From: a virus
DNA: 46,684 nucleotides
Direction: 5' to 3' (one strand)
IMG/VR virus record: IMGVR_UViG_3300003324_000105
Location: 1-46,684 of that record
This document shows, piece by piece, positions 32,228-39,961 of the stretch. Under the pieces are notes generated by a model. That model ran no database searches. It saw nothing but the letters and a program-made list of their open reading frames with translations, and was not told the origin of the DNA. Both the position numbers and the translations under genes were made by a program. Within the stretch, counting starts at the first letter, position 1. The number at the start of each line of letters is the position of its first letter.

Positions 32228-34011
32228 TAGATAGTGAAACTCCCCCCTAGCTCACTCTCGTTCACAGACTTTTGCTGCTCTTCACCATCATCCTTTAAGG
32301 TAATATCGGTGAGGATGACGTCCCCCTTTTCGTCGACAATCCCATTGACCATGCGAGTATAGTGCAGGTCAGCACTCCGTTTGATACGGAACTTTCCTGG
32401 ATTTGCACGAAGTCGAACCTTAAGAGGGATGAACTCAAGAGTGTTAGCGATCCCCGAGTCCCAGAGACAGACAACACTGGTTGCCCGAGCAGTGATGTAT
32501 TGATTCCCATATACATCAGAGAGTTTATTCGGTCTCTTATTCTCGCCCGACGCTTTGCGATGATGATGTATGAACCAGGTGAAGGCTCCCAACCGTTGCC
32601 GGAACCTGTCATTCCAGTCCATGAGGCTCTTAACTGCGGTTTCGTCAGAGAGAGAACCGTCCGTACTTGAACCCATCGAGTCAACAACGATACCGTCCAA
32701 CTTAAGGTCCCCCACAACTTGCTCAACTTGTTCTCGCACTTCTGGACGGGACAAATAAAGCGGTTCACCCAACGGGAAGATTTGAAAGTTCTTCTCAAGA
32801 AGCTCTAACTCCTCCTGGGAATACCCCTGCTTCTGCAACTCAAGGAAGTATTTAAGTTCTGGAAGATTCATCTCCAGCGAGAAGAACCCTAACTTGACCG
32901 GGCTACAGGGGGCATCAAGGGCAGGTTGGCCGAGTGCAATCTTCGCTGCGACGTCCAGAGATACCTGTGTCTTACCAACTCCAGATGGTCCTGTGAGACA
33001 CATATACCCGTGTTTTTGGAGCCAACCATCCCATATCCACTCGACATGAACGTTTGTCTTGAGTAGGCTCAGGAACCCTAGTGCCTGTAGCTTGGTGTGA
33101 GACTCTCCGTCAGTATTGCGCTCAGGAAACTTCTGACGAGCGATGGTGACGATTTCCATGAGTCGAACGTCACGATCAGCTCGACCATAGAACTTTCCCC
33201 ACCGTTGGTCGGCATTGAGTAGCATTGCCAGAATTTCCTCGTTGGAAAGACCGGCTTCCGCCAAGTAGAATCCGAGGGACATAAGAGCCCCTGACCGCTT
33301 ATGGCTGTCTGCACCGACTCCCTTGCGGAATAGCTTAATCGCCTGCTCGGGAAAGCGGTACTTGAGAACGACATCTTCGATAGGTGGAATACGCTCAGGA
33401 AGTGGTGCTTCCACCAGTGGAGGGGGCTCAGGCAGTCCATCAAATACAACTCGAGGGAACTGTCTGCTCGGTGACCAGTCAAGAAGCTCAACAGCCCGCT
33501 GGCGCTTGTGGTTAAGCGTTCGGGGAGGGCGAAGTATCTGCCCAGCGTCCCATCCCGAAGTGTCCGCTCCAAGAAGATAGGTGATAGCTCGATTGACCCG
33601 CTCAAGTTCGGCGGTTTCCACAAGCTCTCCGACGAGCCAGTACCAATGCTCATGATCGGCAGTAGACGACTGGATGCGAACTGATGGCTCTGGTACTCCG
33701 TCCAGCTTTGGTGGGAGGAACCCATCGAACTCACACCAAAAGACTCTAGCACCCTTAATGTGCTCTTTCTTTGCGGAAGGTTCCCGAAAGAGAGCAGGTG
33801 CTGTGTATACCTCGAATCGAGGTCGTTTGTCAACGACATGCGCTATCAACTCCTGACGTTGTCGAGGCCACTCGAAGAACGTCTGTTGGAATTGGAGTTG
33901 CATACCGGGGGCTTTGTGTGCAACGTAGACGTAACCGTTCTCTGCCCCATAGAGAAACTCGAAGAAGTCGGAAAGCGCCCTCTCATCGACGCTTAGTTCG
34001 TTCTGGCTCAC
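32227..34011 (-). CDS. Primase-helicase (AEP-type primase fused to RecA-fold helicase)
   Basis: The 594-aa product combines two activities. The N-terminal 200 residues resemble archaeo-eukaryotic primase/RepB-type domains: VFWCEFDGF (90-98), SSTADHEHWYWLV with H120 and H122, and RPPRTLNHK (161-169). After a helical linker with a PriCT-like part (about 210-300), the C-terminal RepA/AAA_25 helicase has Walker A GPSGVGKT (341-348), FFSLEM (376-381), Walker B GIVVDSM (440-446) and HHHR (482-485). It opens and primes the fork for the downstream polymerase. The C-terminal tail is acidic. Confidence 0.88.
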   Translation of the reverse strand: MSQNELSVDERALSDFFEFLYGAENGYVYVAHKAPGMQLQFQQTFFEWPRQRQELIAHVVDKRPRFEVYTAPALFREPSAKKEHIKGARVFWCEFDGFLPPKLDGVPEPSVRIQSSTADHEHWYWLVGELVETAELERVNRAITYLLGADTSGWDAGQILRPPRTLNHKRQRAVELLDWSPSRQFPRVVFDGLPEPPPLVEAPLPERIPPIEDVVLKYRFPEQAIKLFRKGVGADSHKRSGALMSLGFYLAEAGLSNEEILAMLLNADQRWGKFYGRADRDVRLMEIVTIARQKFPERNTDGESHTKLQALGFLSLLKTNVHVEWIWDGWLQKHGYMCLTGPSGVGKTQVSLDVAAKIALGQPALDAPCSPVKLGFFSLEMNLPELKYFLELQKQGYSQEELELLEKNFQIFPLGEPLYLSRPEVREQVEQVVGDLKLDGIVVDSMGSSTDGSLSDETAVKSLMDWNDRFRQRLGAFTWFIHHHRKASGENKRPNKLSDVYGNQYITARATSVVCLWDSGIANTLEFIPLKVRLRANPGKFRIKRSADLHYTRMVNGIVDEKGDVILTDITLKDDGEEQQKSVNESELGGSFTI

Positions 34012-34039
34012 CCCACCTCGCCTCTGGACCGGACACCGA

Positions 34040-34075
34040 AGTAGGGGCTCCTATGGGGAACTCGGAACCCCTACT
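34040..34075. other. Intercistronic hairpin before the primase-helicase
   Basis: AGTAGGGG (34040-34047) and CCCCTACT (34068-34075) pair perfectly, between the stop of 34109-34738 and the primase-helicase start. No U-run follows leftward (TTCGG), so it may be an RNA-processing or stability element rather than a terminator. Confidence 0.6.
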
Positions 34076-34108
34076 CACGGTACTTGCGCTAGCGGTGAAA
34101 CGATACTA

Positions 34109-34738
34109 CTACAACTGGAAGGATGAGGCCGTCTGCGGTGTTGCTCCTGAGTTGTCCGCAGCCTGTGTTCCTGTTGGTGCAACTCCAGGCGCTTGAGGAG
34201 TCGGCTGACCAGCGTTCTTCTTGGCGAGCGGATTGATATACCGACTGACCTCGTTCTTTGGCGGGTACGGATTACCGTGCTCGTCCTTGTCCTGCTTGAC
34301 TGTGACATAGACTGAGCAATCTTGACCGAGCAGTTCCTTCGGCTTGAGTTGGAAGGAGCCTCGTACTTCTTCCTTCGTCAGAGCTTCAACCCGTTGCTGG
34401 AGGAACCCCAAGGTCTTGCGGAACTTCTCCGGCTCCTGCTTCCCTTTGTTGGGCATCACCCAACGATCAAAGATCAGACGGTTCTCGAACTGACCGTCTT
34501 GAGGGGAGCCCTTCGGACCGCTCTGGACCTGGAGGGTGACATTCAACATCTTGCCACCCGTACTTGTCGGCTCGACCGAGACGTCGGTCAACAGAACGTG
34601 GTACTCACCAGCCGGAACTGGCTCGAACCCAACCGGGGCAATGGCCTCGTCGAAGTCGTATGAGAAGTCCTCAGACCCCTCGAAGTCCACATTGAAGTCT
34701 CGAACGTCACCACTACCAACGCTCATACTGTCGCTCAT
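34109..34738 (-). CDS. DUF669-type single-strand DNA-binding-like protein
   Basis: The 209-aa product has the core VPAGEYHVLLTDVSVEPTST and GGKMLNVTLQVQSG, then GQFENRLIFDRWV, KTLGFLQQRV, and LLGQDCSVYVTVKQDKDEHG. This fits the OB-like DUF669 family found beside phage recombinases and replication genes. An acidic N-terminus (1-35) and a Pro/Gln/Ala-rich tail end it, as in SSB-like proteins. ATG 34738 overlaps the stop of the Sak4-like gene by 4 bp (ATGA). It probably coats or channels single strands for the annealing and primase enzymes. Confidence 0.78.
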   Translation of the reverse strand: MSDSMSVGSGDVRDFNVDFEGSEDFSYDFDEAIAPVGFEPVPAGEYHVLLTDVSVEPTSTGGKMLNVTLQVQSGPKGSPQDGQFENRLIFDRWVMPNKGKQEPEKFRKTLGFLQQRVEALTKEEVRGSFQLKPKELLGQDCSVYVTVKQDKDEHGNPYPPKNEVSRYINPLAKKNAGQPTPQAPGVAPTGTQAADNSGATPQTASSFQL

Positions 34739-35586
34739 GCTGGCTGCTCCTGTTCCTGGCTCGCATGTTCGGCCTCGGTAACTGCTTGTGCAGCTTCCGA
34801 TACTGCTGTATCAGCTAGTTGTTGCTCTTCACGCTGCTCTTGCATCTCACGCAAAGTTGTGACCATCTTGACCTTTGCATCGAGAAGCATTTGCATCGTT
34901 GGTTCCTCGATCAGTGGAGGAAGCCCACCGATACGGGTCTTTGCTTTGACGAGCCTGGATGGCATAATTTGAAGTGTACGAGTTGTAACGAACTGAGAGT
35001 TCGTTTCAGCCGTCATGTACCCGAACACGTCAAACGTACCTTCCATTGTGCTCGACAACTTCGGAGTGAGAAGTGGACGTGTGGTGACCCTTCCAGTCAT
35101 TTCATTTCGATCCTCGGTCTCATGGGCAATACACACGAGATTGTAGTCGAGGTCTCGGAACCACGTCACGATCTTCCTCATAGCTTCCGTGTTCGTCTTG
35201 TAGTCAGACTGGAACGGAATAGCCGCCCGCTGAGGGTTGATTCGTTTCTCCTTATCGACTACCTCGTCCAGGTGACGCTGTTGTAGCGCCGAGAGAGTGT
35301 CGATGATGATGGTCTCCCGATCGGGATACTTGCCTTTGTGCAAGTCCTCCAAAATGTCGAGCACGTCCTGGATGGTCTTGACCTCCTTTCGGAGAGTCTT
35401 AAAGGCAAGATCAGGATGGTTGGCAAGAGTTAGAGCACCAGTGACGTCCGAGTCCAACAACAATGGATTCGGAGCTTCACAAGCGAACTTTGTCTTACCA
35501 ACCCCCGGCGGACCGTAAATGAGCGCCTTGACCTTGAAGGTCATAAGCTGCTCACTTACTGGTCGTACTGCACTTTGGTTGCTCAT
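34735..35586 (-). CDS. Sak4-like RecA-fold ATPase (single-strand annealing)
   Basis: The 283-aa product has Walker A GPPGVGKT (25-32), LLLDSD (42-47) and Walker B TIIIDT (92-97), with LVCIAHETEDRNEMTGRVTT as the sensor region. This is the AAA_24/Sak4 pattern, a reduced RecA-like family that promotes single-strand annealing in phages together with an SSB. The C-terminus is acidic and Gln-rich. ATG 35586 has AGAGGA upstream and a promoter at 35630-35659. It leads the operon with the DUF669, primase-helicase, polymerase and resolvase genes. Confidence 0.85.
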   Translation of the reverse strand: MSNQSAVRPVSEQLMTFKVKALIYGPPGVGKTKFACEAPNPLLLDSDVTGALTLANHPDLAFKTLRKEVKTIQDVLDILEDLHKGKYPDRETIIIDTLSALQQRHLDEVVDKEKRINPQRAAIPFQSDYKTNTEAMRKIVTWFRDLDYNLVCIAHETEDRNEMTGRVTTRPLLTPKLSSTMEGTFDVFGYMTAETNSQFVTTRTLQIMPSRLVKAKTRIGGLPPLIEEPTMQMLLDAKVKMVTTLREMQEQREEQQLADTAVSEAAQAVTEAEHASQEQEQPA

Positions 35587-35629
35587 GTTTCCTCTCTACC
35601 CCAATCTCGTGGGAAGGGGCTGCTGGTCT

Positions 35630-35659
35630 AGCATAGCATACACTAGACCTAAATGTCAA
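35630..35659 (-). promoter_or_regulatory. Leftward promoter of the replication operon
   Basis: Read leftward, TTGACA (35654-35659, extended as CTCCTTGAC) has an 18-base spacer to TATGCT (35630-35635). Transcription should start near 35623, with a leader of about 37 bases. Two copies of the shared element face each other here: CTAGACC (35643-35649) in the spacer and GGTCTAG (35625-35631) across the -10. Confidence 0.8.
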
Positions 35660-35673
35660 GGAGTAACTACCAG

Positions 35674-35844
35674 CTATTGAGGCTCGACGTCGTGTTCCTC
35701 TTTAAGAGTTATGAGTTGAGCGTCGATTTGATTTGCTATCTCTCCCAATAAAGTAGCGGCCTCTTGTGGATCGTCGTCAAGCTCAGAGTCTATAACGTCC
35801 ATCACTCTTTGAAGTTTGAGTAGACGATAATTCGACTCAGTCAT
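35674..35844 (-). CDS. Small acidic helical protein
   Basis: The 56-aa product was read from the gap upstream of the replication promoter. It is acidic and helical (NYRLLKLQRVMDVIDSELDD, then EAATLLGEIANQIDAQLITL), probably a short coiled pair. ATG 35844 overlaps the previous stop as ATGA. Such tiny acidic proteins are common among phage early inhibitors, but no function can be read here. Confidence 0.65.
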   Translation of the reverse strand: MTESNYRLLKLQRVMDVIDSELDDDPQEAATLLGEIANQIDAQLITLKEEHDVEPQ

Positions 35845-36068
35845 GTGCGTACTACTCCATTCTCCAAGAGTGCCTTGATAGATTCGACGCAGCCGGGGCA
35901 GTTTGACTTGTGGTCCATGTCGAACACAGCGTTACTCATGTCTTGCAACACAGCTCCACACAGGGCCAAGTCAGACCTTGTTGAAGCTCTGGCATGAACA
36001 CGTTTGCCATTTGAGACTCCCGTAAGAATCTCATATTCCTTCTGCTGCTTCGGATACACGAGCTTCAT
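35841..36068 (-). CDS. Hypothetical small protein with C-terminal cysteines
   Basis: The 75-aa product is basic at the start, then carries C37 and a CPGC motif (57-60) near the end (DHKSNCPGCVESIKALLENG). It may bind a metal with partners. ATG 36068 is two bases after the stop of 36071-36283. No family is recognised. Confidence 0.65.
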   Translation of the reverse strand: MKLVYPKQQKEYEILTGVSNGKRVHARASTRSDLALCGAVLQDMSNAVFDMDHKSNCPGCVESIKALLENGVVRT

Positions 36069-36070
36069 GA

Positions 36071-36283
36071 TTAGTCCTGGAGAAACAGGTCATTACCACT
36101 CAGCCGACCGTCCATGAACTCCTCCAAGCAACCGGAGTCTAGATGAACCGTCTTGGGTTCCTCGAGCACTTTGGACGACAGCCTCAAGGATGAGATGCCA
36201 AAATCCTGGGGGTCCTCACCCTCAGGAACAGACGTGTCGGTTTGGCAACCGTCACAGGTATATGTCGAGCTCTTCACTGTCAT
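36071..36283 (-). CDS. Small zinc-finger-like protein
   Basis: The 70-aa product has CDGC (10-13) at the N-terminus and C51 later in SGCLEEF. It is likely to be beta at first and helical at the end. ATG 36283 has GAGGAGGAAG just upstream and lies 32 bp inside the end of the nuclease gene. A longer frame to 36466 is only the nuclease's antisense-phase shadow and is dropped. Confidence 0.65.
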   Translation of the reverse strand: MTVKSSTYTCDGCQTDTSVPEGEDPQDFGISSLRLSSKVLEEPKTVHLDSGCLEEFMDGRLSGNDLFLQD

Positions 36284-37211
36284 TTGACTCTTCCTCCTCA
36301 CTACCCTGAGTGAAATCCACCGGCAGGACAGTGTAGATGTCGATTCCCCTGAGTCCCTCGAAACAGGGCATCTGATACTTACAGCGATTGCAGTCTCGGC
36401 GAAGCCGTCTGCGTGGATGAGTTCCTTTGTTGAACTCGATCCACTGTTGAGTTTCCAGCATGGCATCTACCGCTAGGCCAACCTCCCACATCGTGTTGTC
36501 GAGTTGTACATCGGACAGGTGATTTGTCTCCTCACGGAACAACTTCTCCGGTGAGACGTTCGACTTGTCTTTGTACTCGTAAGTATTGAAGAGTCGATGA
36601 ATAGTCGTAGTTACAGGGATTCCGTTCTGACGGTAGGCTCCAGCGTAGAACGGGAGTTGTGGGTCCATCATCGACTCGATGGGGGACATGAACTTGGTGC
36701 TCGATTTCCAGTCGATGAGCACCATCCAGTCCCGAATCTTGGCTCGAAGATCGGTGTAACCCTGGAGATAGTACGGGTTGCCCTTTGGCGAGACCATTTG
36801 AGCGACGAAGTGCTCCTCAATAGCGATGACTTCAAGGTCAGCATCCATGTAGCCAGCCCAATCGTCCACAAATCTCATGACCAGCCAACTAGCCTCAGCT
36901 AGAAGCGGGAGAACTCGTGACGAGGTACCATACTTAGCCATCTGCTCATAAATGGCTGCCTGTACCTGCTCGCGACTGCGAGTATGATACCACACCGCTA
37001 ACAACTCGTGGATCATCGTCCCAAGGAGCAATGCTGGTCCTTCGTCTCGTGCCTTCCACCCCTCGTTATATGAGAGATTCCAGGCGAACTCACACCTGTC
37101 GTATGACATGATTTGTGAGAATGAAACGACAGGAACTCCGGGATTGTGTTCCCGGAGTTCGTCTATGAAAGACTTTGACTCTTCTCGACTGAAGAGTTCA
37201 AGCAACGCCAT
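36252..37211 (-). CDS. PD-(D/E)XK nuclease with Cas4/AddB-type iron-sulfur cysteines
   Basis: The 319-aa product is a RecB-family exonuclease. It has GTMIHELL (H68), GYTDLRAK (D154), LIDWKSS (D167, K169) and QLPFYAGAY (the QxxxY motif). Cys40 together with C274, C277 and C283 (CNRCKYQMPC) matches the four-cysteine iron-sulfur site of Cas4/AddB nucleases. Upstream of Sak4, it probably resects ends for annealing. ATG 37211 overlaps the previous stop (TAATG). The acidic tail (EEEESNDSEELDIYL) is notable. Confidence 0.88.
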   Translation of the reverse strand: MALLELFSREESKSFIDELREHNPGVPVVSFSQIMSYDRCEFAWNLSYNEGWKARDEGPALLLGTMIHELLAVWYHTRSREQVQAAIYEQMAKYGTSSRVLPLLAEASWLVMRFVDDWAGYMDADLEVIAIEEHFVAQMVSPKGNPYYLQGYTDLRAKIRDWMVLIDWKSSTKFMSPIESMMDPQLPFYAGAYRQNGIPVTTTIHRLFNTYEYKDKSNVSPEKLFREETNHLSDVQLDNTMWEVGLAVDAMLETQQWIEFNKGTHPRRRLRRDCNRCKYQMPCFEGLRGIDIYTVLPVDFTQGSEEEESNDSEELDIYL

Positions 37212-37507
37212 TACTTGCCCTCCAACATATCCATAATGCTTAAGGCAATTCGAGGCGCTAGCTCTTTGTGCTCGTGCATTATCCTTGCAGCGAGCGGTTT
37301 GGCAAACTTCAACCAGCTCTCAGCCTCAATGCTGATGGCCGCAACTCCCTGCACGAACTCCCACAAGGCATCGAAATCCTCATCTGTCAAGAATTTCGAG
37401 AGAGATACAATCATCCTATCGTATCCCTCGATAATTTTGGAACGCTTCAAAGGTAGAGCCTCCGAAATTATTTCAAGAACAGCTCGCTCTTCAGCGTCAA
37501 TTGCCAT
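37211..37507 (-). CDS. Hypothetical helical protein before the nuclease
   Basis: The 98-aa product is helical, beginning MAIDAEERAVLEIISEALPL, with an IVSLSKFLTDEDFDALWEFV segment and an amphipathic C-terminal helix. ATG 37507 is used, with TAGGAG about 10 bases upstream; the longer frame to 37570 has no such site. It is coupled to the nuclease by TAATG, so it may be an accessory subunit. No family is recognised. Confidence 0.65.
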   Translation of the reverse strand: MAIDAEERAVLEIISEALPLKRSKIIEGYDRMIVSLSKFLTDEDFDALWEFVQGVAAISIEAESWLKFAKPLAARIMHEHKELAPRIALSIMDMLEGK

Positions 37508-38081
37508 CGTGGTGGCTCCTAGATTGTGATTGCACCCCGTTAAACGTTTCGGAGAGGTAGCCCACATCAATAAGACGAGCTACGTAGGTACCAGTTTCGC
37601 AGAGAGCGTTTGAAGTTTCCAGGGTTGCACTCGCCCCATCATCCAACTACTAACTCTCTGGCCTACTCGGACTCTCCGATACGGGCTCCGTGTTGCTGTG
37701 CGTTCAACACATCGCCGTGATAGTTGAGTGCCTCAGGTAGCCTAGCCCAATCTCTAATCGTATTAGACTGACTACACCCTGTGCTCCGTGCGGTAGAGCA
37801 CATGCGTGGTATGGACTGAGGCACTCAGTAGAACACAGGAGTTCACCACGCCAGCAGTTAGAGCTGAGAGGACTGGCGTCATTACCCTCTCTGGGCCTAG
37901 TTGGATTCTGAGTCCAGTTCAGCACTACTCTCTCCTGTGTTCTACTGAGTGCTCCGGCCGATCGAAGGGAGCAACAACTACCGGCCGGAGACTCAGCGCC
38001 CGGTCAGGCGGGCTAGGTGTGGGGAGTGAGCACTCATCTACCTGGAGTTGAACCAGGTACCGATAGAACTCCCCACACGAT
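37508..38081. ncRNA. 574-bp gene-free region packed with inverted repeats
   Basis: No gene is seen. The repeats are: TGAGTGCCTCAG (37725-37736) pairing with 37816-37827; a 7-bp hairpin (37780-37786/37796-37802); a 21-bp perfect repeat (37821-37841/37932-37952) enclosing ACGCCAG/CTGGCGT (37848-37854/37873-37879); CTCCGGCCG (37952-37960)/CGGCCGGAG (37982-37990); TGAGTGCTC (37946-37954)/GAGCACTCA (38028-38036); and an 11-bp stem (38017-38027/38068-38078) enclosing a 7-bp stem (38039-38045/38053-38059). Some arms overlap, so foldings compete. It lies between genes of the leftward block and may be a structured RNA or an origin. The type label is a candidate only. Confidence 0.55.
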
Positions 38082-38594
38082 CTAGGCGTTGCAGAGCAGC
38101 TTCGCAGCTTCCTCGCAACCAGGAATCATGTCCACGGTCAGCTCACCCGACTCGAGCTCTTCCTTGAACTTCGTCGCCTGGGACTTGTACTCGTATCCGC
38201 TGACAATACGAGTCAGACCGGCGGAGGGATGGTTGGCCCTGGGCGGTGTGCAGATGCCGACCTTCTCGAGCAGAGCCATCAGGTGCCGACTCGCCGCTCC
38301 GTCGTTGGCGAACGAGAGCGAGTCCCAAGCGTGGATGAATCGCTCCACATCTCTCTGCTGCATCTCGAACATACGAGCTGCCTCAACCGAACCGTGGACT
38401 CCGCCAGCCTTGTTGAAGGCGCAGCCATTCCATGTCCGACGTCGCATGACTCCACCACTCTTGAGGACGGCATACATGGCTTGCTTCGCCTTCACGCTCA
38501 GTCCGCCGACAGCCTTCTCAAGGTCGAATTGAGGGAAGATACCGTTGTACGCCGTGCTCCTGTTAACTGCACCCTCAGGTAGGAATCCCACCAT
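38082..38594 (-). CDS. Hypothetical protein upstream of the structured region
   Basis: The 170-aa product is compact, mostly alpha, with RRRTWNGCAFNKAGGVHGS and EAARMFEMQQRDVERFIHAWDS. The length and composition suggest a folded single domain. ATG 38594 has GAAGGAG just upstream and lies about 55 bases after the predicted transcript start. It is the only gene between its promoter (38656-38685) and the 574-bp structured region. No family is recognised. Confidence 0.7.
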   Translation of the reverse strand: MVGFLPEGAVNRSTAYNGIFPQFDLEKAVGGLSVKAKQAMYAVLKSGGVMRRRTWNGCAFNKAGGVHGSVEAARMFEMQQRDVERFIHAWDSLSFANDGAASRHLMALLEKVGICTPPRANHPSAGLTRIVSGYEYKSQATKFKEELESGELTVDMIPGCEEAAKLLCNA

Positions 38595-38655
38595 GTTCTC
38601 CTTCTCTAGCTCTGACCGGAACACTCATTACTGAACTGCTCTTTCCAACATGACT

Positions 38656-38685
38656 ACTATACCATAAGCTCGTGGTCTAGGTCAA
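38656..38685 (-). promoter_or_regulatory. Leftward promoter of 38082-38594
   Basis: Read leftward, TTGACC (38680-38685, extended as CTCCTTGAC) has an 18-base spacer to TATAGT (38656-38661). TGGTCTAG on the + strand (38673-38680) abuts the -35, and with ACCA at 38661-38664 it forms an imperfect ACCA...TGGT palindrome across the spacer. Confidence 0.8.
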
Positions 38686-38698
38686 GGAGGAATTCCCC

Positions 38699-38745
38699 GA
38701 GGGGCTAGTCAAGCCTGACGCTTGGTAGCACTCAGCTAGCCCCTC
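38699..38745. other. Hairpin after gene 38762-39601
   Basis: GAGGGGCTAG (38699-38708) and CTAGCCCCTC (38736-38745) pair perfectly, starting 16 bases after the leftward stop at 38762. No U-run follows leftward, and the stem ends 14 bases before the next promoter, so it may be a weak or factor-dependent terminator insulating the two units. Confidence 0.55.
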
Positions 38746-38761
38746 AGAGGATTCTGCCTTG

Positions 38762-39601
38762 TTAGGCGTTGGTTGTGGCCGACTCAGTCGCCGGAGGAGT
38801 GGTGCCATCAGCAGCCGGAGTCTCGGCCGGCGTGTCGGTCGCAGCCGCAGCCTCACGCCGAGCACCGATAACCTTGCCATTCGGGAGGGTCAGCGACCAC
38901 TCGTCCTGCTCACCGAACTTGATGCCGTTCTTGGCGAGCAGCTCCTTCAACTCCTTGGAGCCGAGCTTACCTTCGTCGCCCTTCTCCCGGACGACAACAT
39001 CTCCAGTGGAGGGATCGACCTTCAACCCCTCGGTGGCGTAGAAAGCGAGACTCGAGAAGCTGTTCTGCGAGTCCGGCCGATCCTTGCCGTCGAGGGTGAA
39101 GCGATACCCCTCCTTGTTCTTTCCGCTCTTGACGGTGCCACCACCACTCGAACGGCCACCCGAGCGCTTGGGCTCCGGCACGTCGCTCGTGTCGATACCG
39201 ACGCTGTCAAGGATGGTCTTGAGAGCCTTGAAGGCATCCAGCTCGGCCTTCCTGGTCTCCTTGAGGGCGTTCACGTCCACACCCTCGCCGACCTTCTCTT
39301 TCATCTTCGAGTTGATGACATCATCGGTCAGGGCCTTCAACTCGCCACTGAACGCCTCTTCGACCCGAGCCTGGAGTCCGACGAGGACTGCCGGGTCCAG
39401 CTTCTTGAGCTGCTCGACGATCTTCCCGGCAACCGAGTTGACCTGATCGGAGTTGGCGGTGGCCAGCTCCTCGATGACGGCCTTGCGGACCGAGGCATCG
39501 TTTCCTGTAGCCGCAGCGATCTGCGAGTCGATCTGAGTGATCTTCGCAGCGTGATCCTTGAGCATGTCTGCGCTGATCGAGACCTGCTTTGCTCCTGCCA
39601 T
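38762..39601 (-). CDS. Coiled-coil protein, paralogue of 475-1176
   Basis: The 279-aa product has a helical N-terminal part (about 5-140), a Gly/Ser/Lys linker (RSGGRSSGGGTVKSGKNK), and a C-terminal domain with NSFSSLAFYATEGL, SKELKELLAKNGIKFGE and WSLTLPNGKVI. An Ala/Thr/Pro-rich tail follows. The same order and the SSxAFYA plus KELL-type motifs occur in the 233-aa protein at 475-1176. Both genes are single units behind TTGACG promoters. Codon use is GC-rich, suggesting high expression. ATG 39601 lies about 45 bases after the predicted transcript start. The function is not recognised. Confidence 0.85.
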   Translation of the reverse strand: MAGAKQVSISADMLKDHAAKITQIDSQIAAATGNDASVRKAVIEELATANSDQVNSVAGKIVEQLKKLDPAVLVGLQARVEEAFSGELKALTDDVINSKMKEKVGEGVDVNALKETRKAELDAFKALKTILDSVGIDTSDVPEPKRSGGRSSGGGTVKSGKNKEGYRFTLDGKDRPDSQNSFSSLAFYATEGLKVDPSTGDVVVREKGDEGKLGSKELKELLAKNGIKFGEQDEWSLTLPNGKVIGARREAAAATDTPAETPAADGTTPPATESATTNA

Positions 39602-39651
39602 TTTCTTGCTCCTCTTCTCGTGACCGGGCGCACGCTGCGCCCAACACGTCC

Positions 39652-39681
39652 ATTAAACCACAGATTCCATCGAGGCGTCAA
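39652..39681 (-). promoter_or_regulatory. Leftward promoter of 38762-39601
   Basis: Read leftward, TTGACG (39676-39681) has an 18-base spacer to TTTAAT (39652-39657), with transcription predicted near 39645. It lacks the CTCCTTGAC extension and the TGGTCTAG element. Its TTGACG -35 is shared only with the promoter of the paralogous gene at 475-1176. Confidence 0.65.
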
Positions 39682-39685
39682 TGGT

Positions 39686-39961
39686 TTAGGCCGACATTTC
39701 TTGATGCTTTATCAGCATATGACGTCGTCGATACTGGTCGGCGACATCGGCCCATGTCCGACCACCACATCGCTCACACTCATCACTGACCGGACTTGAG
39801 AAGCTACGACCACACTCATCGCAATACTTCTCGAACTTCAACCACCACTCAAACGACGGCTTGAGACACCTACCGTGTACCCATACCTCAGCTACAGGGT
39901 GGAGGATATTCAGGTGGCCGGAGTTGAGGTCGGTGCAATCACACCATTCGTTGTCTGGCAT
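39686..39961 (-). CDS. Zinc-ribbon protein next to homing endonucleases
   Basis: The 91-aa product has early C7 and C9, C32, and a clear ribbon: YCDECGRSF (C46, C49) with CERCGGRTW (C62, C65). The C-terminus is basic (QYRRRHMLIKH). ATG 39961 has AGGTG just upstream and overlaps the LAGLIDADG gene end by 23 bp. It may bind DNA or RNA. No family is recognised beyond the ribbon. Confidence 0.7.
   Translation of the reverse strand: MPDNEWCDCTDLNSGHLNILHPVAEVWVHGRCLKPSFEWWLKFEKYCDECGRSFSSPVSDECERCGGRTWADVADQYRRRHMLIKHQEMSA

Noticed and set aside
37780-37802. D-arm-like hairpin (GTGC...GCAC with GGTAGA)
   Set aside because: The following bases form no anticodon stem, so a tRNA gene is not supported.
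37901-37916. tRNA-like anticodon arm (loop TTCTGAG, CTG anticodon)
   Set aside because: No matching D-arm, T-arm or acceptor stem can be built around it; it is one hairpin of the structured region.
38039-38059. T-arm-like hairpin (loop TTCAACT on the leftward strand)
   Set aside because: The flanking bases do not give an acceptor stem, and the upstream sequence is coding; not a tRNA.
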